Source of the DNA: Asterias amurensis
Taxonomy: Eukaryota > Echinodermata > Asteroidea > Forcipulatida > Asteriidae
Direction of reading: 5' to 3'
DNA: 64,000 nucleotides
Assembly: GCF_032118995.1 (NCBI RefSeq)
Contig: NC_092661.1
Location: 1,428,501 to 1,492,500, forward strand
The position numbers and the translations under genes were made by a program. The notes below the pieces were generated by a model. That model saw only the letters and a list, made by a program, of their open reading frames with translations, ran no database searches and was not told where the DNA came from. Below, in pieces: positions 10,720-22,889 of this stretch (position 1 is its first letter; the number at the start of each line of letters is the position of its first letter).

Positions 10720-11102
10720 CTGTTGAGAGGTGAACTGATGACTTCTCAAAGTCTAAATAATTGGCATTGGACACGTTCGTTTGGCAATTGTCAAAGACAA
10801 GTATTCTCACTTGGTGTATCCCAACATGCATAAGAGAATAATCTGTGAAAATTTGGACTCAATTTGTCATTGAATTTGCTCATCTTGATGGTGGCACAGG
10901 GCAGGGGAGGGGTGTTGGCTCTGAAATTAGCCGGTTTAGTCTCGACGTTTCGAACAGTAAACGCTGCTCGTCTTCAGGAGACCAACCGGCTCTTTTCAGA
11001 GCCAACAATACTTCAAAAGATTATTATCACATGGTTGTATCCGCAAAAGTTTATTCTTCAAACAGATTGTTCAATGAATTGATTAGAGAAAAAAATCGTC
11101 TA

Positions 11103-11493
11103 TTAAAGGCAGTGGACACTATTGGTAATTGTCAAAGACTAGCCTTCACAGTTGGTGTATCTCAACATATGCATAAAATAACAAACCTGTGAAAATTTGA
11201 GCTCCACCGGTCATCGAACTTGCGAGATAATAATGGAAAAAAAAAACACCCTTGTCACACGAAGTTGTATACGTTTAGATGGTTGATTTCGAGACCTCAA
11301 GTTCTAAATCTGAGGTCTCGAAATCAAATTCGTGGAAAATTACTTCTTTCTCAAAAACTATGGCACTTCAGAGGGAGCCGTTTCTCACAATGTTTTAGAC
11401 CACAAACCTCTCCCCATTACTTGTCACCAAAAAAGGTTTTATTATAAATAACAATTATTTTGAGAAATTACCAATAGTGTCCACTGCCTTTAA
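11103..11493 (-). mobile_element. MITE family A
   Basis: Full-length inverse-orientation copy with both TTAAAGGCAGTGGACAC ends intact. Intron 1 of dio paralog A. Confidence 0.88.
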
Positions 11494-11599
11494 AGATCTC
11501 AGATTTACATACAACTTATACGGTCTATACGATGATGATAATAGCAAGCATCCCTTGAATATTTCTATCTAAAGGGCCGCAATTATTAGATGAGCAATA

Positions 11600-11850
11600 A
11601 ATAAAACTAATTTCCCGTTCGGAGTTTATCGCTCGGTGAGCGTTTTATTCATTTTTGTTTTGAATCGATGTCATGCAAAAAATGTGTAACCGGTTTTCAC
11701 TACTTTCTCGTGACCCATATTGCCGATCGATCTCAACCTTCTACAGGTTTGTCAGAATGTATAATGATGGATTGCATAAAGTGCTTACGTTGCCAGTTTT
11801 GTTAGCAAAAAACATTTATGTAATGTTCTGTTTACATTGAGATAACAAGC
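11600..11850 (+). repeat. Repeat family K, inverted copy at 16.8-17.1 kb
   Basis: cgctcggtgagcgttttattc and the following 200 bp occur in inverse form at 16785-17010 (gaataaaacgctcactgagcg, agaagtttgagatcgatcgc). Intron 1 of dio paralog A. Confidence 0.65.
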
Positions 11851-12196
11851 TCACAACGCACATCGTAAAGGGAGAGAATTTAGAAGGTTGATAACCCGAT
11901 CTGCTCTTAACTTTAATAAAACAAAATAGGAAAAAAACTATCGTGACAGAAGTGAGTTATAAGATTAAAGAGTTGACACAAAAGTCACAAACAGTGTGCA
12001 TGTTTTGTGTGATCAGCCGCATTGAAGTGTGTAAACCTCATTGAAAAAAGGAAATAGTTTAACCCACATAGTAAACAACAGTAAAGAAAGTATTATGGGT
12101 TGGGTATAGTAATTTTTGTACGTGTTGGCTTAGTACAACAAATTGTGAGAAATGGCTCCTCTGAAGTCACGTAGTGAGGTAATTTTTCACTCTAGC

Positions 12197-12556
12197 ATTA
12201 AAAACAGTGGAGACTGTTGGTAATTGTCAAAGACTGGCATTCACAAAATACCAAACCTGTAAAGATTTGAGCTCAATCGGTCGTCGAAGTTGCGAGATAA
12301 TAATGGAAGAAAAAACACCCTTGTCACACGGAGTGTGTTCTTTCAGATGCTCGATTTCGAGACCTCAAAATTCTAAATCTGAGGTCTCCAAATCAAATTC
12401 GTGGAAAATTACTTCTTTCTCAAAAACTACATTACTTCAGAAGTAGCCATTTCTCACGATGTTTTATATTATCAAACTCTCTCAATGACTCGTTACCAAG
12501 AAAGGTTTTATGCTCAGAATTATTTTGAGTAATTACCAAGTGTCTACTGCCTTTAA
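12197..12556 (-). mobile_element. MITE family A
   Basis: Inverse copy with a small deletion near the left end and a diverged left repeat (ttaaaaacagtgg). Intron 1 of dio paralog A. Confidence 0.8.
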
Positions 12557-13254
12557 AATACATTTAAAGGCATCGGAAAGCGCACATTGTGCCAGTAACA
12601 AGGGTGTCTTTTCTTTATATATTTGGGGGAAACTACGATGGCCAATTGAGTCAAAATTTTCACAGGTTTGTTATTTTATGCATATGTTGGGATACAATAA
12701 GTGAGCATACTGGTCATCGACAATATTATTACGAAAGGTGCGCTGTGATGCAGTCAGTGCCAATTGAAAAAAAAAAAACCATATGCATGAAGGAATGATG
12801 CACCATTGGACTTTGGTAGAGTAGGCCTACATCCTTTCAATTCATGTTTGCAAAAAATAATTTACCAAATAAAGGGATAGACCATCAATGGTTTCTGGAA
12901 CGTTCCAACCTCTAGATCTAAACTACGATTTGAAACTTTGCATGCAGGTATAGGGGTACTCAAGTTAGCTTTGAGGTGACACCATATGTATGAATGTTCT
13001 TTGAAGTAGTGGTGGTTCTATGAGCAGAACCGGTGGTTTGAAACTCGACGTTTCGAGTGGTGTGCTGTGATGGTCTTCAGAAGAATGGTAGTTCTAAAGA
13101 CAAATATCGTGAAGGGATGATCCATACTTGGAAGCATTCAAATCACCAATGTTCGCAAGTAATATAGTGATGTTACATCACAGTCTATAAAAGAGTATAT
13201 TTTGATTCCACCGCCCAGAAAAATGTACTTAAGATTGATAGAAATAGCACCTAC

Positions 13255-13400
13255 CGTGTCTGTAGTGTCCGGGTGCAGACTACTGGTGTGTTGGGAGCTC
13301 GTTTCTCGTTCTATCTGCGGACTCACTCAACGTCTTAATCAGCCATTTCAATCGATGAAGAAGACAAGCTCTCACTCTCAGAGGCAAAAACCCTCAAACT
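13255..13400 (-). other. dio: Probable 5' noncoding first exon of dio paralog A
   Basis: The low-coordinate edge is a good donor (GACACG then gtaggt). The reading frame that would join exon 2 has a TGA just upstream of a GTG at 13326, so no coding start is available here. The only ATG seen near the 3' end of the exon opens a three-codon ORF (ATG GCT GAT TAA, 13346-13335), a possible uORF. The 5' edge is estimated from promoter-like motifs just upstream. Exon status is inferred from donor, position and promoter context. Confidence 0.5.
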
Positions 13401-13414
13401 GACTCCGTCGAAGT

Positions 13415-13460
13415 CAAGACGCTTCTTTTTATTGGATAGGCTGACGTCTCATTTGCATAT
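13415..13460 (-). promoter_or_regulatory. Candidate core promoter of dio paralog A
   Basis: Read on the minus strand, going downstream, there is an octamer ATGCAAAT (13458-13451), a CRE-like core AGACGTCA (13449-13442), and a CCAAT box (13435-13431) running directly into an A/T-rich TATA-like AATAAAAAG. Four consensus sites in 40 bp just upstream of a likely first exon argue for a compact promoter. There is no experimental support. Confidence 0.45.
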
Positions 13461-13469
13461 TCCTGGCAG

Positions 13470-14095
13470 GGTTTGCACCAATGAGATGGAGTAAAAAAAC
13501 TTGCTGTTTTGCATAAAGAGGCAGGCTCTCTCGTTAAACACCTTATAGTTTGTCTGCGCAGAGCGGTGCTTTATGCCTGGCGTTCGAGACGAAAGACCGG
13601 TATGAAGTGACATCCAGCGCACGTGTCAACGTGTGTGGGAGTTGCATTAACTGTGCGTACCTGCACGGAGCTTCGCTGGGAACAATAACCAATAATCACC
13701 GATCTTTTTCTTCTGTGTGATATTTGCTAGATTAAGCAAATATTTACTGTCATTGACACAGGCCACACTTCATTTATTATTACAGATATAGCTCTGTAAG
13801 GTGGCGATGATATGCCATGACTAAACGATATTTCGACCCGGAAGTTTGTGCCAAGAATTGTAACATCAGTAAGGCCTATATATGTAGGAAATCTTTTAAC
13901 TTTTCAAATTCAATTCAAGACATAATTATATATTTGGTTTGCGGTAACACCATGTGTGTATCTACTTGCCAGGTATAGTTAGTTCTTAGAGAACTGTCTT
14001 GGATTTTTTCTACTGCCGCAGAGTAGATAATATGGGGTGCGGGAGACTTCTCAGTTCTGAAAAGAACTGTCCTGCTTTTAACTATTATAGACAAT
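13470..14095. other. Upstream flank of dio paralog A, no gene seen
   Basis: No known repeat family and no supported exon were recognised. It may hold distal regulatory sequence for paralog A. Confidence 0.4.
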
Positions 14096-14099
14096 TCAA

Positions 14100-14300
14100 G
14101 ACAGTTCACATTTATTTGTCCATACTGTCAATCTTCTCTTTTTCCGTTCTCTCTTTCTCTTGCTTGTCCTAGGCTGCCATTTTGTCACTCTTCTAGTACA
14201 CCTGTTGTCTTGGACCCCTGACACATGGCCTGCCCATCTCCATGTGGTATCTCTGTGTTTTGGGGCACAATTCTTGTTATATATGGTCTGTGACATTATG
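14100..14300 (-). pseudogene. LINE ORF2 3' end, 5'-truncated
   Basis: Minus-strand translation reads TTWRWAGHVSGVQDNRCTRR then VTKWQPRTSKRKRERKKRR. This is the well-known C-terminal tail after the reverse-transcriptase domain of many non-LTR retrotransposons (WAGHVAR, DNRWT, VTEWxPR, GKRxRGR). No reverse-transcriptase core lies upstream, so this is a 5'-truncated dead copy. Confidence 0.75.
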
Positions 14301-15079
14301 GATAGATGTTCCCTAAACCCACACACTAAAGATTGAAGCATTTTGAAAATTTACACATAATTTGGTTAATTTTATCCCGTATTGTAAAATGTACTATCTC
14401 TCTACACGGCTCTCTGTGTTGTTCTCATCAGTTTGTTGTTGAACTCATTTGTTATAGTCCAAGAATGGCCAAACTTAATAATTTTAAAGTTTCTTCCGAA
14501 GTTCATAGGTTGATAAAATGTTCGACCATCTTGAGCTATTGTTCCAAGCACCGATTGGAAGGAAGCTGTCCCTTTCCCAAGCACTTTTAAGTCACTTTGG
14601 TAAATTAGATGAATCCTTAGTGTAGAACAAGTCAGAAACAAGGTTTGTTTTTAGAAACTTTTTACTAGTTTCTAATATTATGACTTCTAGGACGAATTTT
14701 CCCAGGATCAATTTTGATTCAACATTCACAAACTTGAATCGAATAGAACCATCCCCTTTAAAATAATTCGAGTTATTCGATCGAAATATTAATCATGGCA
14801 GTCATATTGACAAAATTGTGATGACAAATAAATTGGAAACACTATGACAAGTCTATTGTACGACCCCCACCACACTACGTAATAACCCATACAAGGGAAA
14901 CCCCCCTTCATTGTAATACGATTAATTGTTATAATGGTTTACCTTGGCGAACGGGACTTCCAATCAGCATGCACGTCCCAGCCTTAAAGGAACATAACAG
15001 AATAGGTTTGTGCTTACAAAACAGTTGCTTTGGTAAGCATTTTTTGTAATCCAACGCATACACAAAATGGCAAACCTCA

Positions 15080-15272
15080 GCTGAGGCCTCGAATTCAATT
15101 CAAGTTTTGAGTGGAAAATTACTTCTTTCTCAAAAACTACGTTACTTCAGAGGGAGCCGTCCCTCACAATGTTTTATAATATCAACAGCTCTCCACTGCT
15201 CGTTATCAAGTAAGTTATTATGCTAACAATTTTTTTTAATAGTAATTATCAATAGTGTCCAGTGCCTATAAA
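15080..15272 (-). mobile_element. MITE family A, right half only
   Basis: Recognisable from ggaaaattacttctttctc through gtgtccagtgcctataa. The left half is missing or unrecognisable. Confidence 0.65.
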
Positions 15273-16784
15273 GGAGGATAACGTAAACCTTTGTTTTTAA
15301 CAAAAAGTGACCTTAAACAGTCTAGAGCCTTTCTGGCAGGCAAGATACTACAATTGTGTGAAGGATTCCGGTTGTAAAAGTGTACAAGCTTTTGGTCCCT
15401 TTCATTATAGAAAGTTGAATAAAAACAATACACTCTCCATATAAAGTGTATGATGTTTTCTTCTATTGAGCTGTGTGCAACTCGTGCCAGGAAGAAGTTC
15501 TGCTTCTAAGGGTGGCTCTTTTGTAAACTGTGAAACATAACTCGCAGAAATGATGGTCCGGAATTGAACCCTCTTTAAAAAGGGTGTACCTCGAGGCATA
15601 TTTTGCGTAATTGGTGCGAAACGAGAACGGCACTCGACCGCAGAATTGAACTTTATACAAATCTGGAAAAAACAAAATGTATTGTTGTCTGCCAAAAGTT
15701 GAGAAGGGACAAGGATCATTCTTTGTTACGAGTGGATGGACCTGCACGTCACCAAGGAATAAAGTAAACAGTGAATAAACTTTTTACGAGCTGTTTTTGT
15801 TTTCGTGGGTTTCCATGTGCATTTTTGGCAAAACGTTGAGAGAATAAACATGCCCCACTGTGATGGGCTCGCTTTTGAGCGCACTCACCCCTATGTATGA
15901 ATAGATGGGCTGCTCCACATAAGACTCAACTAATGTTGTTGTGAACTGTTGTGCACATAAGTTTATTTAGCACAGCAAGACACATTGACAATACTTCATA
16001 CTGTATCAGCAACACTTGCTGAAAAAAAATGCATTATCGAAATTTTTCAAAGGGAATCGATACCTTTTGTATATCACGTTTTTGGCCATGAAATGAATCC
16101 TTACTTTCACTTTCAGCTTCATATTAGTCGTCAAGTTTTTGAAGAAAAAAAACCATGAAAATCACAGAGCAATGTTTTCAGGAGAGTCGCGTAAATCCGT
16201 GTTGTACTTAATAAAATAATAGTGTCTCATTGATGAGTGGAAAATTATTTTCGTGAAATCGTTTTTCTCAATTTCCCCAAAACTACAGCAATTCAGCAAG
16301 TAATATTTTAAGGGAAGCTTCCTACCGTCTTAATCTTATTATGTAATAAGTTCAATTTAAATCTGTGGACTTTTATGTTTTGTGTCGTACAAAAAGTGCA
16401 AATTCCTTCAAAATTAACCTGTTAAGTATAAAAAAAGAAAACCCTACTGAATGGAAAAAAAAATGAAGAGGAAAAACTATGTCATCACTAGCCAACCCTT
16501 CTCCCATTTGCACGATTCTCTCTCGCATAATTCAAATGTTGTAAACCAGGTTGATGAATAACTGTACGGCTCCCATGCCGCGTTCCAAATGCCGAAATGT
16601 TCCCTTTGATTTCATGAGTTTGGCGGCAAGCAATTCATGTTTGCCTGGGGCGAAGGTTTGCTTGTTAGGCACAAATGTTATGGACCGAAGTGAGGCAAAC
16701 CAAGCAATCCGCAACATTTTTAAGAGAAAAAAGAAGAACCCGTACATCTCTTCTATGCCGTCCAACAGAATTTGTTTTTGCTAA
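15273..16784. other. Stretch without recognised features
   Basis: Short open frames only; none has splice context or family motifs. Mostly single copy within this window. Confidence 0.4.
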
Positions 16785-17110
16785 CAAAATAGTTGCTGGC
16801 AGTGTAAGCACTTTATGCAATCCACCCTAAACATAAACTGACAAACCTGTAGAAGTTTGAGATCGATCGCCCATCTGGTTCACGAGAGAATAGTGAAAAA
16901 ACGATTACAAATTTTGCATTGCATCTATGCCAAAACAAAAATGAATAAAACGCTCACTGAGCGATAAACTCAAAACGCGAAGTTAGATTATTTATTTCTC
17001 ATCAAATGTGACATTTCGGACAGAAATATTTTAAGGGATATTTTCATCTATCATCGTCATCATTAGACCGTGTAAGTTTGATGTAAATCTGTGATCTTCA
17101 CGATTTTGTG
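16785..17110 (-). repeat. Repeat family K, second copy
   Basis: Inverse of 11600-11850. No coding frame of note. Confidence 0.65.
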
Positions 17111-17595
17111 TCTGACCAATTATTTTTTAAGATCCAACCTTAAAGGGACTCGTTTGAAAACACTCTTAAAGACACTGAACCCTATTTGTAGTTACTCAGA
17201 AATGTTAGAGAAGGCCTTTTACTAAAAGCCATTTTAAATGATACCTCAAAAAACATAAGGGCTAATAAGTTACAAGGCTCTATGATGATCAAGATGATTG
17301 AAATACCCGATGATTTATAATTCTAAAAAGTTTTATTTTGTTGTGACAGGTTTGTATTTTCTGTAGAGCGAACAAAATAGGTTGACAAGAATTTCCTTTT
17401 CCATGTTCTTCTTTTTTAGTAGCGTCTTGTTAGAATTAAGACAGCAACAACTCGTATGTCAGTTCCAATAATTTCCAATTTGCTGAGGATTTTTTTATTG
17501 AGAGGTTTGTCATCGCGGTTTACGCTAGCCAGGATACTCCGGTTTCGTTGTTGGGTTTTTGCGAGGGCTGGGGACAAATAAATAAGGTCAGACTA

Positions 17596-17968
17596 TTAAA
17601 GCCATTGGACCCTTTCGGTTCAGAAAAAAAAAAAAAGTTCACAGATTTACAAATAACTTACAGGGTTTACAGAAGGCAATGGTGAAAGTCTTCTCTTGAA
17701 ATATTTTTCCATGAAATGCTTTACTTTTTGAGAAAACAGCAAAACAATATAAATTCTCGTTAACGAGAAGTACGGATTTATTTTAAACACATGTCATGAC
17801 ACGGCGAAACGCGCGGAAACAAGGCTGGGTTTTTCCGTTGTTTTCTCCCGACTCCGATGACCGATTGAGCCTAAATTTTCACAGGTTTGTTGTTTGATAT
17901 AGAAGTTGTGGTACACAAAGTGTGGGCCTTGGATAACACTGTTTACCGAAAGGGTCCAATGGCTTTAA
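17596..17968 (+). mobile_element. MITE family C
   Basis: TTAAAGCCATTGGACCCTTT at the left and the exact inverse at the right. Short central palindrome (attctcgttaacgaga). Confidence 0.87.
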
Positions 17969-18472
17969 GGGATTCCGTTACTGGGTTCCGACGTTTCAGT
18001 CTCGAGGGAGAGACTACATCAACGTATCGATCATTACACACACAAATAATTCGGTCACCCCGGGCCGCTCCAATTCAGGTTAACACTAAACACACACACG
18101 CAAGCCCATGTAGTCTCCAAGGGCATCCGTTAAAAAAAAATGTTTCGTATAAGGTCGTTTGCTGCAACTGTTTCACACTTCTCAGCGGAAACGCCTATTT
18201 ATAGGGGCACCAGAGTTTGTTACTATATGCAGCGGTAGAGAGAAACAGTAAGAGAAAAAAAGCATGGCCCCATTACCCCATTTTGCTTGCGATATGGGGG
18301 CCAAGCTTGCCCTGTTTTTGATCATGTAACTGGGGCATGTGTACACATGTTAAGCATCTGTAAATGGTTGTGTAAGTACAAAGAATTAGGCCATGCATAT
18401 AACTTAACAAACTACATGCTTCGTAAATCTGGAGTAAAAACCGACACCCTCCTCTAATGTCAACACTAGACT

Positions 18473-18824
18473 TTAAAGGCAGTGGACACTATTGGTAATT
18501 ACTCAAAATATTCATCAGCATAAAACCTTACTTGGTAACGAGTAATGGGGAGAGGTTGATGGTATAAAACATAGTGAGAAACGGCTTCCACTGATGAAGT
18601 GACGTAGTTTTCGAGAAAGAAGTAATTTTCCACGAGTTTGATTTCGAGACCTCAGATTTAGAATTTGAGGTCCCGAAATCAAGCATCTGAAAGCACACAA
18701 CTTCGTCTGACAAGGGTGTTTTTTTTTTCATTATTATCTCGCAAATTCGACCACCGATTGAGCTCGTTTACAAGTGAGAAGACTTGTCTGTGACAATATT
18801 AGCAATAGTGTCCACTGCCTTTAA
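18473..18824 (+). mobile_element. MITE family A, internally deleted near right end
   Basis: Left end intact. The CACAGGTTTGTTATTTTATG segment is deleted after attgagctcgtttac. The same deletion is seen at 42.1 kb, showing the two loci share a recent source. Confidence 0.82.
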
Positions 18825-19017
18825 TCCGTTTAAGAGCACGAGTTGTTGCTTTTATTGACAAAGACCTTTTTATTTCACACTACCAAAGTGTCAAATTGTC
18901 ACGATTGCTGCTCAAGAAAGTTTGTGGAACCCTGTGATGACCCGGCCCGGATATGGCAAACTTTTCCTCATTTGCTGTTTAGGGTTGCCACCCTCAAAAT
19001 TTTTCCCGATTTGTTCT

Positions 19018-19596
19018 TTTAAAGTCACCTGGAAGTGATATTTTTTCAAAATAAAGCTTTTGTCACTAATATATGTGTTTTGATGAGTGGAATGTGAATA
19101 AACAGCTAGCTAAGGTTTTACAAAATCAGTTCTTATGTTATTTACAAATTTAAGAGTAGACCCCGACCCGAGAGGGCGCTGTTCGTGACGTCAATCGAGG
19201 CAGAATTTGCCTGTAATGCGTAGAGTAAACACAATTGCAAAGTACATGAACGGACCAAGTCGTGAGTTTGTACGTTAAAAAAAAAAGTTTTTTTTCCGGC
19301 AATGCCGACCAGGTGCATTGCTGCTGAATGCAGAAAACACTTTTTGAAATGTACCAACTCACGACTTGGACGTACATGTACTTTGCACGTGTGTTTACTA
19401 TACGCATTGCAGGCAAAGTCTGCCTCGATTGACGTCACAAAAGGGGTAGGCGGAGTCAGCCCCCAAACAACTTTATATATTTTTTAAACATATAAATCGT
19501 GACAAACAATAAATTACTTAAAAAATTGTTTTATTGTTCGTAAGCATATACTCTTATGTTTGAAAGAAAACAAATTCTATTTCCAGGTGACTTTAA
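19018..19596. mobile_element. Element family M, copy 1
   Basis: TTAAAGTCACCTGGAAGTGA at the left and ccaggtgactttaa at the right. Inner arms 19150-19265 and 19345-19460 are inverted (gtgacgtcaatcgaggcag, ttgcctgtaatgcgtagag). The loop opens with ATGCCGACCAGGTGCATTGC, translating MPTRCIAAECRK. Confidence 0.8.
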
Positions 19597-19677
19597 AGAC
19601 TCCTTTTTTGAATCGATTTAGAAGAAGACAAAATTCTCCTTTGAAAAGCACAACGACAGTGGCAACTTCGGAGTGCA

Positions 19678-19842
19678 GGGGCCTTTCTCAAACCACGGCT
19701 TGGGCTCTGGATCAGGCTTAGGCTCCGCGTGCTGTGTACGCAGCTTGCATTGTAACCTGCATTTTGGAGCAGCGCGTATTGCACGGATATCAGCACGCGT
19801 AGCCTGAGCCGGAGCCCAAGCCGTGGTTTGAGAAAGGCCCCA
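19678..19842. repeat. Family G foldback
   Basis: ggggcctttctcaaaccacgg and its inverse; interior repeats of ggctccg/cggagcc. Confidence 0.8.
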
Positions 19843-20269
19843 GGCCTCGAAATAATGAAAGGCACCCGCAGCCATAGCCATGGTGGTCTTACACTTTAGT
19901 ATATTGTACCAGTATCTGTGTCCAGAGGAAGAGTCCTATAATATAGGACTACCGCAGCAACTGTCGTGGTGCCCAGTGCTTTTGGTGTGGTGCCCTTTGC
20001 AAGGTTCCAATACAAACTTATATTTTTCCTCATAGTGTCCCTTACCAGAGAAAAAGAGCGTGCCCCTTCAAGAGCGAAGTTCAAGACCTGGGAGTGCAGA
20101 AACAAATGCCTTCCGGGTTGGGCGTCCAACAATTTTTTTGTCTACTTAAAAAAACTATAAAAAAAACCTAAAAGTCTATCTAAAAACGTAAACATTACAG
20201 AGACTTTTTAGTTAAAGTTCGATACTTTTATGCTGACAGTGATTGGGGAAAGTAAACACGGTGTTTAAC

Positions 20270-20455
20270 GTTAACAGTGTGCCGTGGGTTCGAGTCCAGT
20301 TCGTGACACTCATTGAGCAAGGTATTTCACCATAACTTTGTCCATCGGATGGGACGTTCATTGAACCGTACGTCCCGTGTGCTAAGATGTGGACGTAAAA
20401 GACTCCAACGTTTGTGGAAGAGTAGGGGTTAACCCCGGGGTTTCTGGTCCCATTT
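20270..20455 (+). mobile_element. tRNA-derived SINE
   Basis: B-box-like gggttcgagtcc, then tcattgagcaaggtatttc, atcggatgggacgttcattg and agtaggggttaaccccgg. This is the block order seen in many deuterostome SINEs. Confidence 0.6.
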
Positions 20456-21038
20456 TTTACAGATTTCCTCTGGTTTGAGAACTGCACCGATTATGTTCAC
20501 TCATGAGGCATCCTATCATGTAATTATATTCAAAGATACATCTTTTTTACGGTGTTCTCATTCTCTGAAATAATTCTTGATATACCGTGAATTTTGGTCG
20601 AGTATTTTCTTAAAAGAGTAAAATCTGCTTTCCAAAGCCTTGAGAGGAAAACCGGACATTGCTTCCAGAGCACGATAATTAAACGGCGTGCCTGTATAGA
20701 TTTATGGCTTGTAAAAATGACTGTGACCTCTGTAATAATGACTTCCGGGTCACATTATGAGTTTACAGCTCATCACTTCTTGTTGCTGAGCGCAAGTTGT
20801 GAAGTCACGTACTTCTGACTAAAAGGCTATTCACACGACAGCAATTAAACTGGGGTCCATAGCTACATTTTAGCAAGGTTGTAAAATGTAGCAATGTTTG
20901 ACAAGAGAACTTGGACAGTAAAAAATGTTGTCTTTTCACGCAAGGTTCCTTATGTTAACATTTAGAACCATGCTACAATATTGAAAGGGACCCTTTGCTA
21001 AATAGCTCTCCTAAAAAAGAGCTGACGTCACAATACGG

Positions 21039-21419
21039 TTAAAGGGACACGTTGTCTTGGATCGAGCGGGTTTGTCCATGAAAAGCGTTTGAAACCGTTT
21101 GTTATTAACTTGGAGAAAGTGTTTTATAAGTAGAATATAATGATCCACACATGCCTCCAAAGTCCACGGTTTTCCTTATTCGTCGTGAACTAACAGTAAC
21201 ACAGCAGGCCAATTTGTGGAGTCAAATTTTGGAACCCACAAAATGGCAGACCGTGTTAGTTCGCAAAGTAAAAGGAAAACCGTGCAACTTCGAGGCACAT
21301 TTGTGTGGACTGTTATATTCTACTTTCAAAACATCTTTCTAACCATATGCATTTAATAACAAACGGGTTCAAACGCTTTTATTGACCAAATCGACCGATC
21401 AAAGGCATTGTCTCTTTAA
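21039..21419. mobile_element. Foldback MITE family B, copy 2 (diverged)
   Basis: TTAAAGGGACACGTTGTCTT at the left and a degraded inverted copy ending CTCTTTAA at the right. The centre keeps ATGGCAGACCGTGTTAG. It is the most diverged of the three copies. Confidence 0.75.
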
Positions 21420-21899
21420 ATTTATCTGCAAAGACAGGTTTTAAATATGATTTGATTTGACTAATTCGGGTTTTAAGACTGACTTAGAAAATGCTGTCGG
21501 ACAAAACCCAGATCCCAGGGCAATCTGGGTCTTCCATGAATAGCCAGGTAATAAAGAATTAAAGTGACCCGGCAGTACAACGTCCTTCTGACCCCGTTTA
21601 CAGTTTACTGACACCTTTTCGTATGGACTTTATCTCTATTCAGGTCAGAACTTCCGGCAGATGGATTTTCAAAAACTACACGTATAAGACCTCCCTGTCC
21701 ACAGTCGGTAAGTCAATGCGCTGGGAACTCGCATATTTATTGGTGCAGTGCCCAGTTTCATGAATACTGCTTGAAAAATATATTTGATTTGCAAAATTGA
21801 GTGGGGCACCACAACAATGCAAACATTGTAGTTTTTGGCTGGCAACCTGTTACTCCTATAAGCAATACTATTATGGGCTAAATCAAGTTTTTGTACTGA

Positions 21900-22210
21900 C
21901 AGGCCCAATTTCATACAGAGCTGCTTAACGGTAAGCACATTTTTCGTGCTTACTGTAGCAGACAAAAAGTTCTAAGGGGTAAACGTATTTCACAGATTGG
22001 CAAGAAAATGAGGCCGCATTCTTGTGCGTTCACCGTGGACTTGCATTATTGTGACGTCATTCGTTTTTGTGCAGTATAAGGAACGGAAGGGTATAGGACG
22101 CCTTTTCGTGTGTTAACGCTAAACTAACGATAAAGCATGCAGGGCTACGAAATGGAAATCGCACAGTAAGCACAAAATCGGCCGCTTAGCGGCTCTATGA
22201 AATCGGTCCC
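21900..22210. repeat. Family F foldback (diverged, with internal extra sequence)
   Basis: ggcccaatttcatacagagc at the left and ggctctatgaaatcggtccc at the right, about 300 bp apart. Confidence 0.55.
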
Positions 22211-22329
22211 TGTTTAACGTGGGTTTGTGTAAAAGGTTGGCATAATTTTCGTAGGTTTGAAAATATAATTTTGGACGTAACTTAACCGTTGATATTAGCT
22301 TGAAGTGAAACCGACAACTAACAGACTCT

Positions 22330-22430
22330 TGGTTAATGTGCCATTTCTACCAACTGAGCTATCCAGTTCTATAGAGCACTGTCACATTAATCCAAAGGTT
22401 GTTGGTTCAAATCTCGTTCTATTCTATGTT
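22330..22430 (+). mobile_element. tRNA-like SINE head
   Basis: tctatagagcactgtcac, then ttaatccaaaggttgttgg and ttcaaatctcg resemble box A to box B of a tRNA. It lacks an acceptor stem, so it is not a tRNA gene. Confidence 0.45.
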
Positions 22431-22484
22431 CAACCCAAAATCAAAGTTCTTTTGGAGAAATGTCTGCCTGCCTGTCAGTCTGTC

Positions 22485-22645
22485 TAGCCTGTTTCACTCC
22501 ACTGCAGGAGGAAAGCCTCTTCATCAATTATCCATTTCACTCTATCCTGAGCTGTCTGTTGCCAAGCAATGCTCCTCATGTACATAGTTCATCCCTCCAT
22601 CTTCTGTATATCTCCCTCCTTTTCTTGCTTTCTTGGAGAAATAAA
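22485..22645 (-). pseudogene. LINE ORF2 C-terminal fragment with frameshift
   Basis: Minus strand gives YRRWRDEL in one frame, then MRSIAWQQTAQDRVKWII and DEEAFLLQWSETG with a stop in another. This is the usual end of non-LTR retrotransposon ORF2 (WxxxAQDRxxWxxxEEAFxxQWSxTG). A frameshift separates the two parts. No catalytic domain is present. Confidence 0.72.
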
Positions 22646-22889
22646 ACCCCTAAAAACGTTCTTTCGGTGAAAATTGGGCCATCCAACTTAGTTGTCAGTT
22701 AACCTAGAAGCCGCTGTCCTAGTTGGCAACCCACTCATTGGACAAGTTTTTGAATGACGTCCCTCAATTTATCGTAACTTTCCCGCCGAATTACTTGTTG
22801 CCTGTTTGGGCTCTCCAGCATGACTTCGGTCGAACCCCGACGTGTGATTCATTCAATTGCTCTAGAAAAATGTTTTTCTCTTTTATTTT

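Noticed and set aside
10487..10726. Plus-strand open frame, Arg/Ser-rich
   Set aside because: Antisense to dio paralog A exon 2.
13138..13326. Coding first exon for dio paralog A starting at 13326
   Set aside because: The first codon is GTG with TGA directly before it. The ATG in exon 2 is a better start, leaving this exon as 5'UTR.
22330..22430. tRNA gene
   Set aside because: Box A/B-like sequence only; no acceptor stem pairing and it continues into retroposon-like sequence.
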